Source of the DNA: Planctomycetota bacterium
GTDB taxonomy: Bacteria; Planctomycetota; GCA-002687715
DNA length: 52,663 nucleotides
Direction of reading: 5' to 3'
Assembly (NCBI GenBank): GCA_002683135.1
Contig: NYSS01000092.1
Span: forward strand, 1 to 52,663
Shown: positions 34,101 to 44,487 of the stretch, piece by piece
Layout of the letters: each line of letters begins with the position of its first letter
Position numbering within the stretch: the stretch's first letter is position 1
Position numbers and translations under genes: made by a program
The notes under the pieces: model-generated
What the model saw: only the letters and a program-made list of their open reading frames with translations
Told to the model about the DNA's origin: nothing
The model's database searches: none

Positions 34101-36179
34101 ATGGACGATCATTCCCTGCAGGTCCTGGAGTTCCAGGAGGTCAAGAACCTCCTCAGCCCCTACGCCGGGTCTCCGCTCGGCCGCGCTGTGATTTCGGAGC
34201 TTCGTCCATCCACGGATGTGGAGCGGTTGCGGCTGAGCTTGCGGCAGGTCGACGAGGGGCGCGCGCTGCTCGATGCTGGAAAGACGATTCCCGTCGGCGG
34301 CCTGGTGGACATGGTGCGCGTGGTCCGGGATGGCCATCGCCAGAATCGCGCGCTCGGTCCGGAGGAACTCCACCTCATACTCAAGATGATCCGCGCCTGT
34401 GAGTCGTTGCGCGCGTTCGCGGATGAGGAGCGATCGCGCGCGCCGACGTTGTCTGTACTCGCCGATCGGTTGCTCGATCATGGCGAGCTGGCGCAGGCGA
34501 TTGACCACGTCGTGGAACCACCGGCGGCGGTGGCGGACCGCGCGTCGCCCAAGCTGTGGGAGCTCCGCCGTCGTCGTCGGGATCTGGAAGAGAGCATCCG
34601 CGACCGCATGGACGAGCTCGTCGCGGGGAAGCGTTACCGGGCGTTCCTTCAGGAACGCACGTGGTCGGTCCGCAATGGTCGCTACGTCCTCATGGTCAAG
34701 CTCGACAGCCGCGGTCACGTGGGGGGGATTCTTCACGACAAGAGCTCCTCGGGTGAGACGGCCTTCGTCGAGCCGCATGAGGTGGTCGCGCTGGTGAACG
34801 AGCTCGCAGATGTCCGTCTCGACGGGGATCGGGAGTGCGGCCGATTGCTGCTTGAACTGTCGCAGCGCGTCTACGCGGAGGAGAAGCGGCTTGCCTACAC
34901 GCAGAACGTGGCGGCTTGGCTCGACTTCACCGCTGCGCGCGCAAGGATGAGCCAGGATCTCGGCCTGATCCCGGCCCGGTTGATCGACGAACCCGTGATC
35001 CGCCTCCGGGGAGCCCGTCACCCGCTGCTGGTGAACGCACGTCGCGAGGGGACCCTGGAGCACGACGTCGTGCCGATCACGGTGACCCTCGGCGAGTCGT
35101 TCCGCATGCTCATCGTGACGGGTCCGAACACGGGCGGAAAGACGGTGACCCTCAAGACGATCGGCCTCATCCAGCTCATGTTCCAGTCCGGGCTGCACGT
35201 GCCCGCTGCGGTGGGTTCGGAGCTGCCGTGTCTCGCTGGCGTCTATGCGGACATCGGGGACGAGCAGAGCCTCTCGCAGAACCTGTCGACGTTCTCTGGG
35301 CACGTAGAGAACATCGTGCGCATTCTCGGACAGGCAGGTGAGGCGAGCCTCGTGCTGCTCGACGAGCTCGGCGCCGGCACCGATCCCGATGAAGGATCGG
35401 CCCTCGGTGAGGCGATCCTGGAGCGCCTCGACGAGCTCGGCGCGCGGACGGTCGTGACGACGCACCTGGGCAGCCTGAAGGCGTACGCCTTCTCCCATCG
35501 CGACGCGGAGAACGCTTGCGTCGCGTTCGATGCCAAGACGCTGGCGCCCACCTACGAGCTCGTCGTCGGGCAGCCAGGCGCGAGCCAGGCGCTGGCCATC
35601 TGCCACCGTCACGGCATGCCCCGCGATGTCGTCGACAAGGCGCACGCGCTGATGGACAACCAGGAGGCCCGGGCCGAGGAGCTCATGGCCGAGTTAATGA
35701 TCTCTCGGGTCGCGGCGGAAGAGTCGCGCCAGAAGTCGGCCGATCTCGTCGAGGAGAGCCGGGGGAAGCTGCGCGCAGCGGAGGCCGCGCTCGGAGACGC
35801 GGAGGCCTCAAGAGACCGCATTGAGCAGGAGGCTGAGGCTGAGGTGTCCCGCATCCTGGACGGCTTCGTGAAGGCCGCCCGCCCCCATCTCAACGCGTTG
35901 AAGAACGTCCCCAAGGCGTTGCAGGGCGCGCTCATCGAGCTCGAGGCTCTGGTCGGGACCCGCCTGCACACCAAGGCCTTCGCCGACCGCCGGCGTGAGT
36001 TCCTCCGTCACCTCAAAAAGTACGACGAGGTCTACGTCCCGCGCTTCGGACAGATCTGTCGCATCGAGAAGCTGCAGCGCAGCGACGAACGCCTCTCCGT
36101 GAAGGTCGGCGGCATCTCCATGCAGATCGACTTCGACGATGTCTCGTGGGTGACGCCGCCCGACGCCGGCCGCGGCTAA
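34101..36179 (+). CDS. mutS2: MutS2 family protein lacking the Smr domain
   Basis: 692 residues. The MutS-like core and lever regions occupy the first 320 residues, followed by the ATPase domain. Walker A begins at residue 341 (GPNTGGKT), then YADIGDEQSLSQNLSTFS, LVLLDELGAGTDPDEG and VVTTHLGSLKAYA. These are MutS2 hallmarks. A coiled coil (about 520-600) and a small beta domain (YDEVYVPRFGQICRIEKL) end the protein. The usual C-terminal Smr nuclease domain of about 80 residues is absent, and a convergent gene begins 42 bases later. MutS2 acts in recombination control or rescue of collided ribosomes; without Smr it cannot cut nucleic acid by that route. Confidence 0.93.
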   Translation: MDDHSLQVLEFQEVKNLLSPYAGSPLGRAVISELRPSTDVERLRLSLRQVDEGRALLDAGKTIPVGGLVDMVRVVRDGHRQNRALGPEELHLILKMIRACESLRAFADEERSRAPTLSVLADRLLDHGELAQAIDHVVEPPAAVADRASPKLWELRRRRRDLEESIRDRMDELVAGKRYRAFLQERTWSVRNGRYVLMVKLDSRGHVGGILHDKSSSGETAFVEPHEVVALVNELADVRLDGDRECGRLLLELSQRVYAEEKRLAYTQNVAAWLDFTAARARMSQDLGLIPARLIDEPVIRLRGARHPLLVNARREGTLEHDVVPITVTLGESFRMLIVTGPNTGGKTVTLKTIGLIQLMFQSGLHVPAAVGSELPCLAGVYADIGDEQSLSQNLSTFSGHVENIVRILGQAGEASLVLLDELGAGTDPDEGSALGEAILERLDELGARTVVTTHLGSLKAYAFSHRDAENACVAFDAKTLAPTYELVVGQPGASQALAICHRHGMPRDVVDKAHALMDNQEARAEELMAELMISRVAAEESRQKSADLVEESRGKLRAAEAALGDAEASRDRIEQEAEAEVSRILDGFVKAARPHLNALKNVPKALQGALIELEALVGTRLHTKAFADRRREFLRHLKKYDEVYVPRFGQICRIEKLQRSDERLSVKVGGISMQIDFDDVSWVTPPDAGRG

Positions 36180-36221
36180 TCCCACGCTCCGTCGTCGCTC
36201 GCCGTGCGGGTCTCGCGTTGG

Positions 36222-38558
36222 CTACCCGCCAGGTCCCGCCCAGGCGCGGTAGTGGTACGGATTACCGTAGGAGTGGCGACCCTCCCACAAGAAGCCGTCG
36301 AGCATGGTCCGGAGTCGGTCGGCGATGTCCGGCTGCTCCGTGATGAGGTTCGTCCGTTCACGCGGGTCGGCGTCCAGGTCGAACAGCGCTTCGTAGCGTC
36401 GGCCGCGGTGGTGGTGCAGCTTCCATCGGAAGGCGCTGTCCAACACAGCGTAGGAGTCCCAGAACGCGCAGAAGGAGACGAACGGCCGCGGCGGGAGCGG
36501 GCGGCCGGTAGCCAGGGGGATGAGGCTGCGCCCGTGGTGCCGGTGCGGCTGCCCGGGGCGGAAGAGGTTCATGAGCGTCGGGGCCACGTCGATGGAGGCC
36601 ACCGGGTCCGCGATCCGTCGCGGCGCCACGCCGGGGAGGTGCATGACGAGGGGGACCCGAATCTGCTCTTCGTACAGGAGGTATCCCGCGAGCTTGCCGT
36701 GCTCACCCAGGGCGGTCCCATGGTCGGCGGTGACGACGACGATGGCCCGATCGAGGATGCGCAGCCGCTCCAGAGCGTCCAGCAGTTCGCCTAATCGGGC
36801 GTCCGCCTTGGCCATCTCCTCGTCATATCGGTCCGTGGGCAGGTCTCCGAATTCGATTGGCGCGTCATCACCGGTCCACGGGATGTGCGGCCCGGTCAGG
36901 TGGAGGTAGGCGAACGTGCCGTCTACGGAGCCAGTCCTGGCTGCTCGACGCTCGAGCGCCGCGACGACGGCTGCCGTCTTCTCGCCGTCCAGCTGTGGGC
37001 CATCCACGTTCGGGAGCGTGATGTCCTCCCAGGTGATGCCGGGGTGTGTCCAGCCTCGACGGAACGCCTCGGCGCTGACGCCGTTGTAGTCGTTCCCCGT
37101 GACCGTGACGATGAAGTGTTCGTAGCCGATGGCTGCCAGGTCCATGGTGACGAACGGAGGGTGGGACTCAGCGAGCATGTGGCGGGTCGAATAGCACCCC
37201 GAGAGGAGTCCCTTGACTGCGGCCGTGGTGGCCGTCGCGGAGCTGTATGCCCGGGAGAACGCCAGGGAACGATCAGCGAGTCGTTTGAGGTTCGGGGTCG
37301 TGGGACGCCCGTGTCCGAAGGCGGAGCACCGGTCGGGCCGGGCGGCGTCCCACAAGACGATGATGATCGGCGGGAGCCCCTGCGTTGCGATGACGCTACC
37401 CGGGAGGGCCGGGAGTTGCGCGGCGCCGGGAGGATGGTGGGGCCACGGGGTGGTGTGGGGATTGTCGAACCCGATCTCCTCGAAGGGGTGGAGCCAGCGG
37501 GCCGCAGGTATGTCCGTGACGAGGTTGCCGAACCGGGCGTATTCATGGGCGACGAACGCGGTGTCGGGCCGCTGCGTGTTCGTTATCAGCGTCAGGGTGC
37601 TCACGGCGAGACAGGCGATCGCGGCGAGGCGTGTCGCTCTCGGGCGACGCGCGGCGCGGCCGATGGCGATGAGCATGGCGCTGAACACGAAGATCGCCGC
37701 CAGCGCGATCGAAGGGAAGAGCTGCATCCGGAAGTCTTCCACGTCCGGGTACAGCGCGGGCGCGAGCGCCGACAAGAAGACGACGGAGGCCATGACCAGG
37801 CGCGGCGTCCCGCCGAGCAGGCGGGCTGGCAGCGACGCGAGGGTATCGGCGAGGTCGGCGCCAGGATGGGCTGGGGATGTATTCAGGCGCGCGATCAGAC
37901 CGCACCCCAGGAGGCCGCCCACGCACGTCGCCGCGGCGATCACCAGCGGCCACAGGCGGAGCTCGAGGAGTTCGGAGTTCAGCGTCAATCGTAGGAGCGC
38001 CAGCAGGGTGAGCGTCACGCCGACCGCGCATGCGAGGGCGCAGCAGGCCCGCTCGCGGCCTGGCGCAAGACGTAGCAGGAGGGTGAGCAGGGCGAGGGCG
38101 CCGAGGCAGACGAGGGTGGACTGCACGCCGATAGCGAGGGCCAGGCTGCCCAGCCCGGCTTGATACCCAAGGAGCTGATCCCCCGTGACCAGGTCGGGGA
38201 CGAAGCGCGCGGTGAAGAGCGCCGATTCCGAGAGCGCGAGGACCAGGGTGGCGGCGGTGATCGACCCACACAGCGCGACGCCGGCGCGCGCAGCACCCGC
38301 GGCGTTGAGGGTAAATGCGTCGCCGGTTGCGGTATGGGGCGGTGTCTGGCGCCGGGTGCGGAGCAAGCGCCAGATCCCCCAGACCAACAGCATGACTCCG
38401 GCGACCGCGACCCAGGGGGCCGCCAGGTAGGTCGCCACGGCCGGAGGGAATTCATCCGCGGGGACGGCGCCGCTCTCTTCAACTCGAAGAATCGCCCAGG
38501 CCACCAGTCCCAGGGTCCCGCCGCCCAAGATCGGTCGTATGCCGCTCGTGCCCGTCAT
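36222..38558 (-). CDS. Multi-pass membrane protein with alkaline-phosphatase-superfamily (sulfatase-fold) domain, copy 1
   Basis: 778 residues from ATG 38558, 11 bases after the stop of its paralog. The first 370 residues hold about eight to nine transmembrane helices. The rest is a sulfatase-fold domain facing outward: metal-binding VLWDAARPDR, HLTGPHIPW and VVTADHGTALGEHG. The formylglycine signature CxPSR is missing. At the equivalent position lies Thr444 (ATATTAAVKGLLSG). A Thr nucleophile is characteristic of phosphoglycerol and phosphoethanolamine transferases of the same superfamily (LtaS, EptA types), so a head-group transferase or a phosphodiesterase is more likely than a sulfatase. 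The C-terminus YGNPYHYRAW is shared with the paralog. Confidence 0.8.
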   Translation of the reverse strand: MTGTSGIRPILGGGTLGLVAWAILRVEESGAVPADEFPPAVATYLAAPWVAVAGVMLLVWGIWRLLRTRRQTPPHTATGDAFTLNAAGAARAGVALCGSITAATLVLALSESALFTARFVPDLVTGDQLLGYQAGLGSLALAIGVQSTLVCLGALALLTLLLRLAPGRERACCALACAVGVTLTLLALLRLTLNSELLELRLWPLVIAAATCVGGLLGCGLIARLNTSPAHPGADLADTLASLPARLLGGTPRLVMASVVFLSALAPALYPDVEDFRMQLFPSIALAAIFVFSAMLIAIGRAARRPRATRLAAIACLAVSTLTLITNTQRPDTAFVAHEYARFGNLVTDIPAARWLHPFEEIGFDNPHTTPWPHHPPGAAQLPALPGSVIATQGLPPIIIVLWDAARPDRCSAFGHGRPTTPNLKRLADRSLAFSRAYSSATATTAAVKGLLSGCYSTRHMLAESHPPFVTMDLAAIGYEHFIVTVTGNDYNGVSAEAFRRGWTHPGITWEDITLPNVDGPQLDGEKTAAVVAALERRAARTGSVDGTFAYLHLTGPHIPWTGDDAPIEFGDLPTDRYDEEMAKADARLGELLDALERLRILDRAIVVVTADHGTALGEHGKLAGYLLYEEQIRVPLVMHLPGVAPRRIADPVASIDVAPTLMNLFRPGQPHRHHGRSLIPLATGRPLPPRPFVSFCAFWDSYAVLDSAFRWKLHHHRGRRYEALFDLDADPRERTNLITEQPDIADRLRTMLDGFLWEGRHSYGNPYHYRAWAGPGG

Positions 38559-38569
38559 GGATCGGGATC

Positions 38570-41215
38570 TCACCGAGGCGGGGTCCAGTCGCGGTAGTGG
38601 TAGGGGTTGCCGTACCCGCGTCGACCTTCCCACAGCCACCCGTCAAGGAGCCCGACGAGTCGGCCGGCAACGTCGCTGCGTTCGTTGAACTGATTGCGAC
38701 GCTCTCCCGGGTCCTCATCGAGATCGAACAGCAGGGCATACCCCTCGGCGCGGTGGTAGTGCAGCTTCCATCGGCCGTCCTCGATGAGCGCGTACCCATC
38801 TTCGAACGCGCATAGGCTGACGATGTGGCGGCGACCGAGCTTGGCAGAGGTCCCGTCCAACAGGGGCAGCAGGCTCACGCCGTCGTAGGTGTTTTGGCCA
38901 CCCGGCTCGAACAGACCGAGGAGCGTCGGGGCAAGGTCTATGGTCCCTACGGGCGTATCGACCCGGCGCTGGGTTATCCCAGGCATCTTGACGATTAGAG
39001 GAATGCGGATCTGCTCTTCGTAGGGAAGGAAGCCTGCCCAGCGCCCGTGTTCGCTCAGGCCCGTGCCGTGGTCGGCGAGCAACACGATGATGGCGTCATC
39101 CCAGGCTCCGAGCTCCTTGAGCGTGTCGAAGGCGCGCCCGGTCAGCGCGTCTACCTTGGCGAGCTCACCGTCGTAGAGGTCCTTGTAGCCGTCGCCGAAG
39201 TCCTTTACCGGGTCGCGGTTGAACCACGGGAAGTGGGCGCCGGTGAAGTGGAGCCAGGAGAAGGTGCCATCGAGGGAGCCGCGCTCGGCGTGGACGCGGC
39301 GCCAGGCCTCGATCATGCGCTCACACTTCGTCGGCTCAGGCACCTCGCGGTCGAGACCGCGAGGATGCCGCGTGAGGTGCTCGAAGCGCGCGCCGTCGGT
39401 CTCCGGAGCCGGTCCGCCTCGCTTGAACGCCTCGATGCTGACCCCGTTGAAGTCGCTGCCGAACGCGGTCACGAGAACGCGGTCGTAGCCCTTTTGTCGT
39501 AGGGCGTGGACGAAGAACGGGTCATGGGCCCTCTCGAGCATGTAGCGAGTCGAGTAACGCCCCGTCATGATGTGGCGGACGCCGCAGGACGTTGCCGTCG
39601 ACATGCTGTAGGCGCGCTCGAAGACCACTGATTCACGCGCGAGTGCGTCGGCGTTGGGCGAGGTCTCGCGGGGGTGTCCGTAGCAGCCCATGCGGTCGGG
39701 GCGTGCCGCGTCCCACAGGACAAATACGATCGGCGGTCGTCGTCCCTCAAGCGGCTCGGGTACGGAGGTCGGGTATCGATCTTCCCCGGGACCGTGGGCA
39801 CGGAAGACCGTTTTCGTGGGCCGCGTCCCGAGCCTGTCCCACGTCAGCAACTCGCGGATGGAGGTCTTCTTGACGACGTACCCGAAGCGGGAGTACTCGT
39901 TGAGGATCAGCGCGCTTTCACCGCGCTCCGACCGCGTCCCCGAGATCAGCAGGAGGAGGAGCGCCAGCAGTCCGCCGACCAGCAGACCCCGTGGGGCCTT
40001 TGGGGCGGATCGGCCGACCGCGAGGCACAGCCCCGCAAGCCCGAGCACGAGGACGTGCACGGCCGTGATCACCCCGATCACGATGAACTGGCTGCGGAAG
40101 TCCTCGAGATCGGGGTACGAGGTCTTTACAAGGGCGAACAACCAGAGGGCCGCTGCGACCGCTACTAGTGCGAAGTACGTCGACGGGCGTCCGCCCAGCC
40201 GCGCCGTCAGGCGGCCTAGCCAGGTGAGTGGTGGAAGCAGCGGCGCTGTTGCGGCGACGGCCCAGATGCGAGGGGCGCTCGGGCGGGCGTCACCCGGAGT
40301 GTTGAAGCCGAGCGCGAGGAACGCAGCGTAGACCGTGTAAGACCAGTAGACGAGCAGGAGCATCAGGAATGCGACGGTGTGCGGCAGGCAGCCTGTCTCG
40401 ATGATCTCGTCACCGACGTGGGCGAATGTCGCGGCGCCGATATAAACGAACATCGTCCCGCCGGTGACGGCTGCCAGGGCCAGCAGGGCTGTCCGTCGGC
40501 GGCGACGGGCGAGCAGGCGGACGATCAGGACTGGCACGAGATAGGCGAGACCGAGCCCCGGTCCGAAGTGGGCGGCGAGCTCGGCCAGGTGCCAGCGGTA
40601 GGGCAGGAGGGCCGCCACGGGGAACAGCTCGGGTGCGAATCCCGCGGTGTAGGCCCACGATTCGGCGAGGGAGACGAGCAGTGCGGCGGCAGCGGTAAGG
40701 AGCGAGAGGACCCCCCACCAGCGGAGGAGCGTAGGCCCGGATGTCGCCCCGAGCGCTTGCCCGAGGGTTTCCAGGCGCTCGGCCCGGTCTCCCGATGCCT
40801 CGAGGAGATCCTGGCGAATCCGCCCGAGTCCCCCGGTGGCCAACGCGGCTGTTCCCACCAGGACGCACCAGGGGGCGGCTGCCCACGGGGCGATAGCGAT
40901 GGTGATGGCCGCGAGCCCGGTCGGCAGCCGGGGCCGGATTCCACGGGAAGCCCTCAGGTCGAGGAGGAGGGCCACGGCGGCGACGGCTGCGAGGACCCTC
41001 GCGACGAGGATCAGCGCTGGAAGCGCTTCGTAGAGGACGCCGGCGGCGAAGAACTCGTCGCCGGGGACCGCCCCCGTGGCCTTGATGGTGCTGGCCAGCG
41101 AGACTAAAAGACACGCAGTGGCGGCGCAGGTGAAGGCCGCCCGCGCCCATTTGCAGGTGGCGCTATCGGACATCTGGGCCCAAGTTAGCGTCTCCGAGCC
41201 GCGGTTCAGCCCCAT
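38570..41215 (-). CDS. Multi-pass membrane protein with alkaline-phosphatase-superfamily (sulfatase-fold) domain, copy 2
   Basis: 881 residues from ATG 41215, which has GGAGA upstream and coding-like codons; ATG 41173 (MSDSATC) is an alternative. About ten membrane helices occupy the first 430 residues. The outward catalytic domain has VLWDAARPDRMGCYG, HFTGAHFPW and LLADHGTGLSEHG. At the usual Cys/Ser of sulfatases lies Thr542 (STATSCGVRHIMTG), as in copy 1. Ends GYGNPYHYRDW. The tandem copies differ in helix number and are only moderately alike, so the duplication is old. The tRNA cluster begins 215 bases away on the other strand. Confidence 0.8.
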   Translation of the reverse strand: MGLNRGSETLTWAQMSDSATCKWARAAFTCAATACLLVSLASTIKATGAVPGDEFFAAGVLYEALPALILVARVLAAVAAVALLLDLRASRGIRPRLPTGLAAITIAIAPWAAAPWCVLVGTAALATGGLGRIRQDLLEASGDRAERLETLGQALGATSGPTLLRWWGVLSLLTAAAALLVSLAESWAYTAGFAPELFPVAALLPYRWHLAELAAHFGPGLGLAYLVPVLIVRLLARRRRRTALLALAAVTGGTMFVYIGAATFAHVGDEIIETGCLPHTVAFLMLLLVYWSYTVYAAFLALGFNTPGDARPSAPRIWAVAATAPLLPPLTWLGRLTARLGGRPSTYFALVAVAAALWLFALVKTSYPDLEDFRSQFIVIGVITAVHVLVLGLAGLCLAVGRSAPKAPRGLLVGGLLALLLLLISGTRSERGESALILNEYSRFGYVVKKTSIRELLTWDRLGTRPTKTVFRAHGPGEDRYPTSVPEPLEGRRPPIVFVLWDAARPDRMGCYGHPRETSPNADALARESVVFERAYSMSTATSCGVRHIMTGRYSTRYMLERAHDPFFVHALRQKGYDRVLVTAFGSDFNGVSIEAFKRGGPAPETDGARFEHLTRHPRGLDREVPEPTKCERMIEAWRRVHAERGSLDGTFSWLHFTGAHFPWFNRDPVKDFGDGYKDLYDGELAKVDALTGRAFDTLKELGAWDDAIIVLLADHGTGLSEHGRWAGFLPYEEQIRIPLIVKMPGITQRRVDTPVGTIDLAPTLLGLFEPGGQNTYDGVSLLPLLDGTSAKLGRRHIVSLCAFEDGYALIEDGRWKLHYHRAEGYALLFDLDEDPGERRNQFNERSDVAGRLVGLLDGWLWEGRRGYGNPYHYRDWTPPR

Positions 41216-41430
41216 GCTGCTCTGTCTCCGGGGACCCGGGGCCCACCAACGGCTTCCGCCAGGTTCGGTGGGGCTTCATCGGTCTCGTGGTTGAAGCGAC
41301 CCCGAATTCGTCGTAAATAGATCCTCTTCCGACGGTTCCGTGGTCCTCCTACGTCCGTTGAGCGACGTCGGCCAAGGTCGGGATTCGCCATACCCTGTTG
41401 AGTTGCCGCAGGTTATGGTCGTCTCGCATG

Positions 41431-41503
41431 GCCAGCGTAGCTCAGTTGGCAGAGCAGCGGTTTTGTAAACCGCAGGTCGCCGGTTCGAGCCCGGCCGCTG
41501 GCT
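41431..41503 (+). tRNA. tRNA-Thr (anticodon TGT)
   Basis: Acceptor GCCAGCG pairs with CGCTGGC (41496-41502). The anticodon stem GCGGT/ACCGC encloses TTTGTAA, giving TGT, which reads ACA. The T arm GTTCGAG is present and no CCA is encoded. The upstream 215-base stretch holds no gene that I can support; it must contain the cluster promoter but I cannot fix its boxes. Confidence 0.96.
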
Positions 41504-41582
41504 CTTCCACGCGGGTCTTGGAGGCAGGTAAGCGTCGGGGAGCAGAGACAAAGACACACTGAGAGAGAATTAGAACCTTGGC

Positions 41583-41665
41583 GGGGGGATGCCCGAGTGG
41601 TCAATGGGAGCAGACTGTAAATCTGCCGGCGTACGCCTACGGAGGTTCGAATCCTCCTCCCCCCA
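41583..41665 (+). tRNA. tRNA-Tyr (anticodon GTA)
   Basis: Acceptor GGGGGGA pairs with TCCCCCC. The anticodon stem GCAGA/TCTGC encloses CTGTAAA, giving GTA. A long variable arm (CCGGCGTACGCCTACG) marks it as class II, as expected for bacterial tRNA-Tyr. No CCA encoded. Confidence 0.95.
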
Positions 41666-41668
41666 TCG

Positions 41669-41739
41669 GCGGGTGTAGCTCAGTGGTAGAGCCCCAGCCT
41701 TCCAAGCTGGTTGCGTGGGTTCGATTCCCATCACCCGCT
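41669..41739 (+). tRNA. tRNA-Gly (anticodon TCC)
   Basis: Acceptor GCGGGTG pairs with CACCCGC. The stem CCAGC/GCTGG encloses CTTCCAA, giving TCC. It begins only three bases after tRNA-Tyr, so the two must be cut from one precursor. No CCA encoded. Confidence 0.95.
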
Positions 41740-41828
41740 CTTGGATGGGGCGCTGATGGTGCCCGCGACGGAAACAGACAACGAACACAGATGTCCCTCC
41801 TCGGAGGGGATGACAACAAGACGAGCGT

Positions 41829-41904
41829 GCTGCTGTAGCTCAGTTGGTAGAGCACGTCCTTGGTAAGGACGAGGTCATGGGTTCGAGTCCCATCAGCAGC
41901 TCCA
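41829..41904 (+). tRNA. tRNA-Thr (anticodon GGT)
   Basis: Acceptor GCTGCTG pairs with CAGCAGC. The stem CGTCC/GGACG encloses TTGGTAA, giving GGT, which reads ACC and ACT. The only tRNA of the four with an encoded CCA (41902-41904). The Thr-Tyr-Gly-Thr-tuf order is the same as in the E. coli tufB cluster. Confidence 0.96.
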
Positions 41905-41910
41905 CTCACA

Positions 41911-41938
41911 CCGGAGGCTGTGCGTTAGCACGGTCCGG
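41911..41938 (+). promoter_or_regulatory. Hairpin between tRNA-Thr and tuf
   Basis: Outer arms CCGGA/TCCGG and inner arms GTGC/GCAC around loop GTTA. It lies in the untranslated leader of tuf and may guide tRNA processing or affect tuf expression. Confidence 0.45.
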
Positions 41939-41995
41939 CAAGCACTGATAGCAGGGCGTCGCCCCGACAGGGTGAGCGCCGGGAGCAAGACAGGC

Positions 41996-43204
<1,209 letters not shown>

Positions 43205-43215
43205 TCAGGCGACGG

Positions 43216-43244
43216 AGACCCTGGCCACCACCCGGCCAGGGTCT
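43216..43244 (+). terminator. Strong hairpin between tuf and secE
   Basis: AGACCCTGGCC, seven-base loop ACCACCC, GGCCAGGGTCT: an 11-pair perfect stem twelve bases after the tuf stop. No T-run follows, so it may act as a partial terminator, mRNA-protecting end or processing site rather than a full rho-independent terminator. Confidence 0.6.
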
Positions 43245-43306
43245 GGAGCCCCGCGCAGGTGGCGTCAGTCGTGGCGTCGTCTGTGTGGGTGTCTTTGAGG
43301 AACGAG

Positions 43307-43762
43307 ATGGCTGAAATCCACAAACAAGGACAGGGTGTCCTGGTCCGACGCTCGGCGTTTTGGGGCTTGACTGTCCTCGTGGTCTGGGGTGGCCAGTCGC
43401 TGTACACCTGGCTGATCAACTCGTTCGACTTCGCGAAGACCCTCGTGTTGCAGCCCGATTCCACCGACCATCTGGATGGCTGGGAGATCCCGGTCCTTGA
43501 GCAGCGGTTGGATCTCGGGTTCATCGTCTCCTGGGCTGTCGTCGCGATCTTTTTGTGGATGATCCACCGTTTCCTGAACAAGCCGCGCTCAGCGGAGTTC
43601 CTCATCGAGACGAACGAGGAGCTCAAGAAGGTGACGTGGCCCAGCTGGGCGGACGCCAAGAGTTCGTCGATGATCGTGCTTGGATTCATGGTCTTCCTCG
43701 CGATCTTCCTGTGGTCTTCGGACCTGCTGTTCGGATTCATCTTCGGTTTGCTCCTCACGTGA
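43307..43762 (+). CDS. secE: Preprotein translocase subunit SecE
   Basis: 151 residues from ATG 43307, with GAGG seven bases upstream. It has three hydrophobic segments (about 15-35, 67-87 and 120-148). The family core is at the C-terminal end: TNEELKKVTWPSWADAKSSS followed by the conserved membrane helix. SecE clamps SecY in the translocon. The extra N-terminal part is long relative to the minimal 60-residue bacterial SecE, as in other species with three-helix SecE. Adjacent nusG is typical. Confidence 0.93.
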   Translation: MAEIHKQGQGVLVRRSAFWGLTVLVVWGGQSLYTWLINSFDFAKTLVLQPDSTDHLDGWEIPVLEQRLDLGFIVSWAVVAIFLWMIHRFLNKPRSAEFLIETNEELKKVTWPSWADAKSSSMIVLGFMVFLAIFLWSSDLLFGFIFGLLLT

Positions 43763-43767
43763 TCCCC

Positions 43768-44412
43768 ATGGCGCTCAACGACGATCCCACTACTCCGGAA
43801 GAGACCCGCGAAGAGACCGCGGAGGCTATTGCGCCCGAGTCTGAGGCGGCGGCCCCCGCTCCGGGTGCGCCGGTCGCCGAGTGGTACGCCGTGCGGGTTC
43901 AGAGCAACAAGGAAGATTCGGTCAGGCGCAACATGGAGCGTCGGATCGAGCTGCGTGGTCTGCAACGCAAGATCAGCCAACTCGTCGTTCCGACCGAGAA
44001 GGTTGCCGAAATCAAGAACGGCAAGAAGCGCACCCGTCAGGTCAAGACGTATCCCGGATACGTCCTCGTCGAGATGTTCATGGACGACGAGACGTGGGCA
44101 TTTGTCCGTGAGACTCCGGGTGTCGGCGATTTCGTCGGCGGCACCTCGGGCGCCCATCAGAAGCCGTTCCCGCTGCTGCAAGAAGAGGTCAACAAGATCT
44201 TCGGAGTGGAGGTGCCCGGCACCGCGGCGCCAAAGATCAAGATCGACTTCGGCATGGGGGACAAGGTCAAGATTCGCGAGGGGCCATTCGAGAACTTCGA
44301 TGGCGTCGTCGAGGAGATCAACGAGCAGAAAGGCGTTGTGCGGGTCGTCGTGACGATCTTCGGTCGCGCGACGCCGGTCGAACTCCAGTACTGGCAGGTG
44401 GAGCCGATCTGA
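43768..44412 (+). CDS. nusG: Transcription termination/antitermination protein NusG
   Basis: 214 residues from ATG 43768; an in-frame GTG at 43759 overlaps the secE stop and could also be used. An acidic, Ala/Pro-rich N-terminal tail precedes the NGN domain (EWYAVRVQSNKE, VVPTEKVAEIKNGKKR, KTYPGYVLVEMFMDDETW, VGDFVG). The KOW domain has MGDKVKIREGPFENFDGVVEEI. NusG binds RNA polymerase and links it to Rho or the ribosome. Confidence 0.96.
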   Translation: MALNDDPTTPEETREETAEAIAPESEAAAPAPGAPVAEWYAVRVQSNKEDSVRRNMERRIELRGLQRKISQLVVPTEKVAEIKNGKKRTRQVKTYPGYVLVEMFMDDETWAFVRETPGVGDFVGGTSGAHQKPFPLLQEEVNKIFGVEVPGTAAPKIKIDFGMGDKVKIREGPFENFDGVVEEINEQKGVVRVVVTIFGRATPVELQYWQVEPI

Positions 44413-44487
44413 CGGCCGTGGCGAGATCTCTCGAATCGGTTGAGAAACAGGACGCTCACACGAGTCAGTTGATTAGCAGGTATTGCG

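Noticed and set aside
33441..35645. A 734-codon minus-strand frame opposite HU and mutS2
   Set aside because: It runs antisense through two genes with all family motifs and through the HU leader; no family features.
36222..41215. Ordinary formylglycine sulfatases
   Set aside because: The CxPSR or SxPSR signature is absent in both proteins and many N-terminal membrane helices are present.
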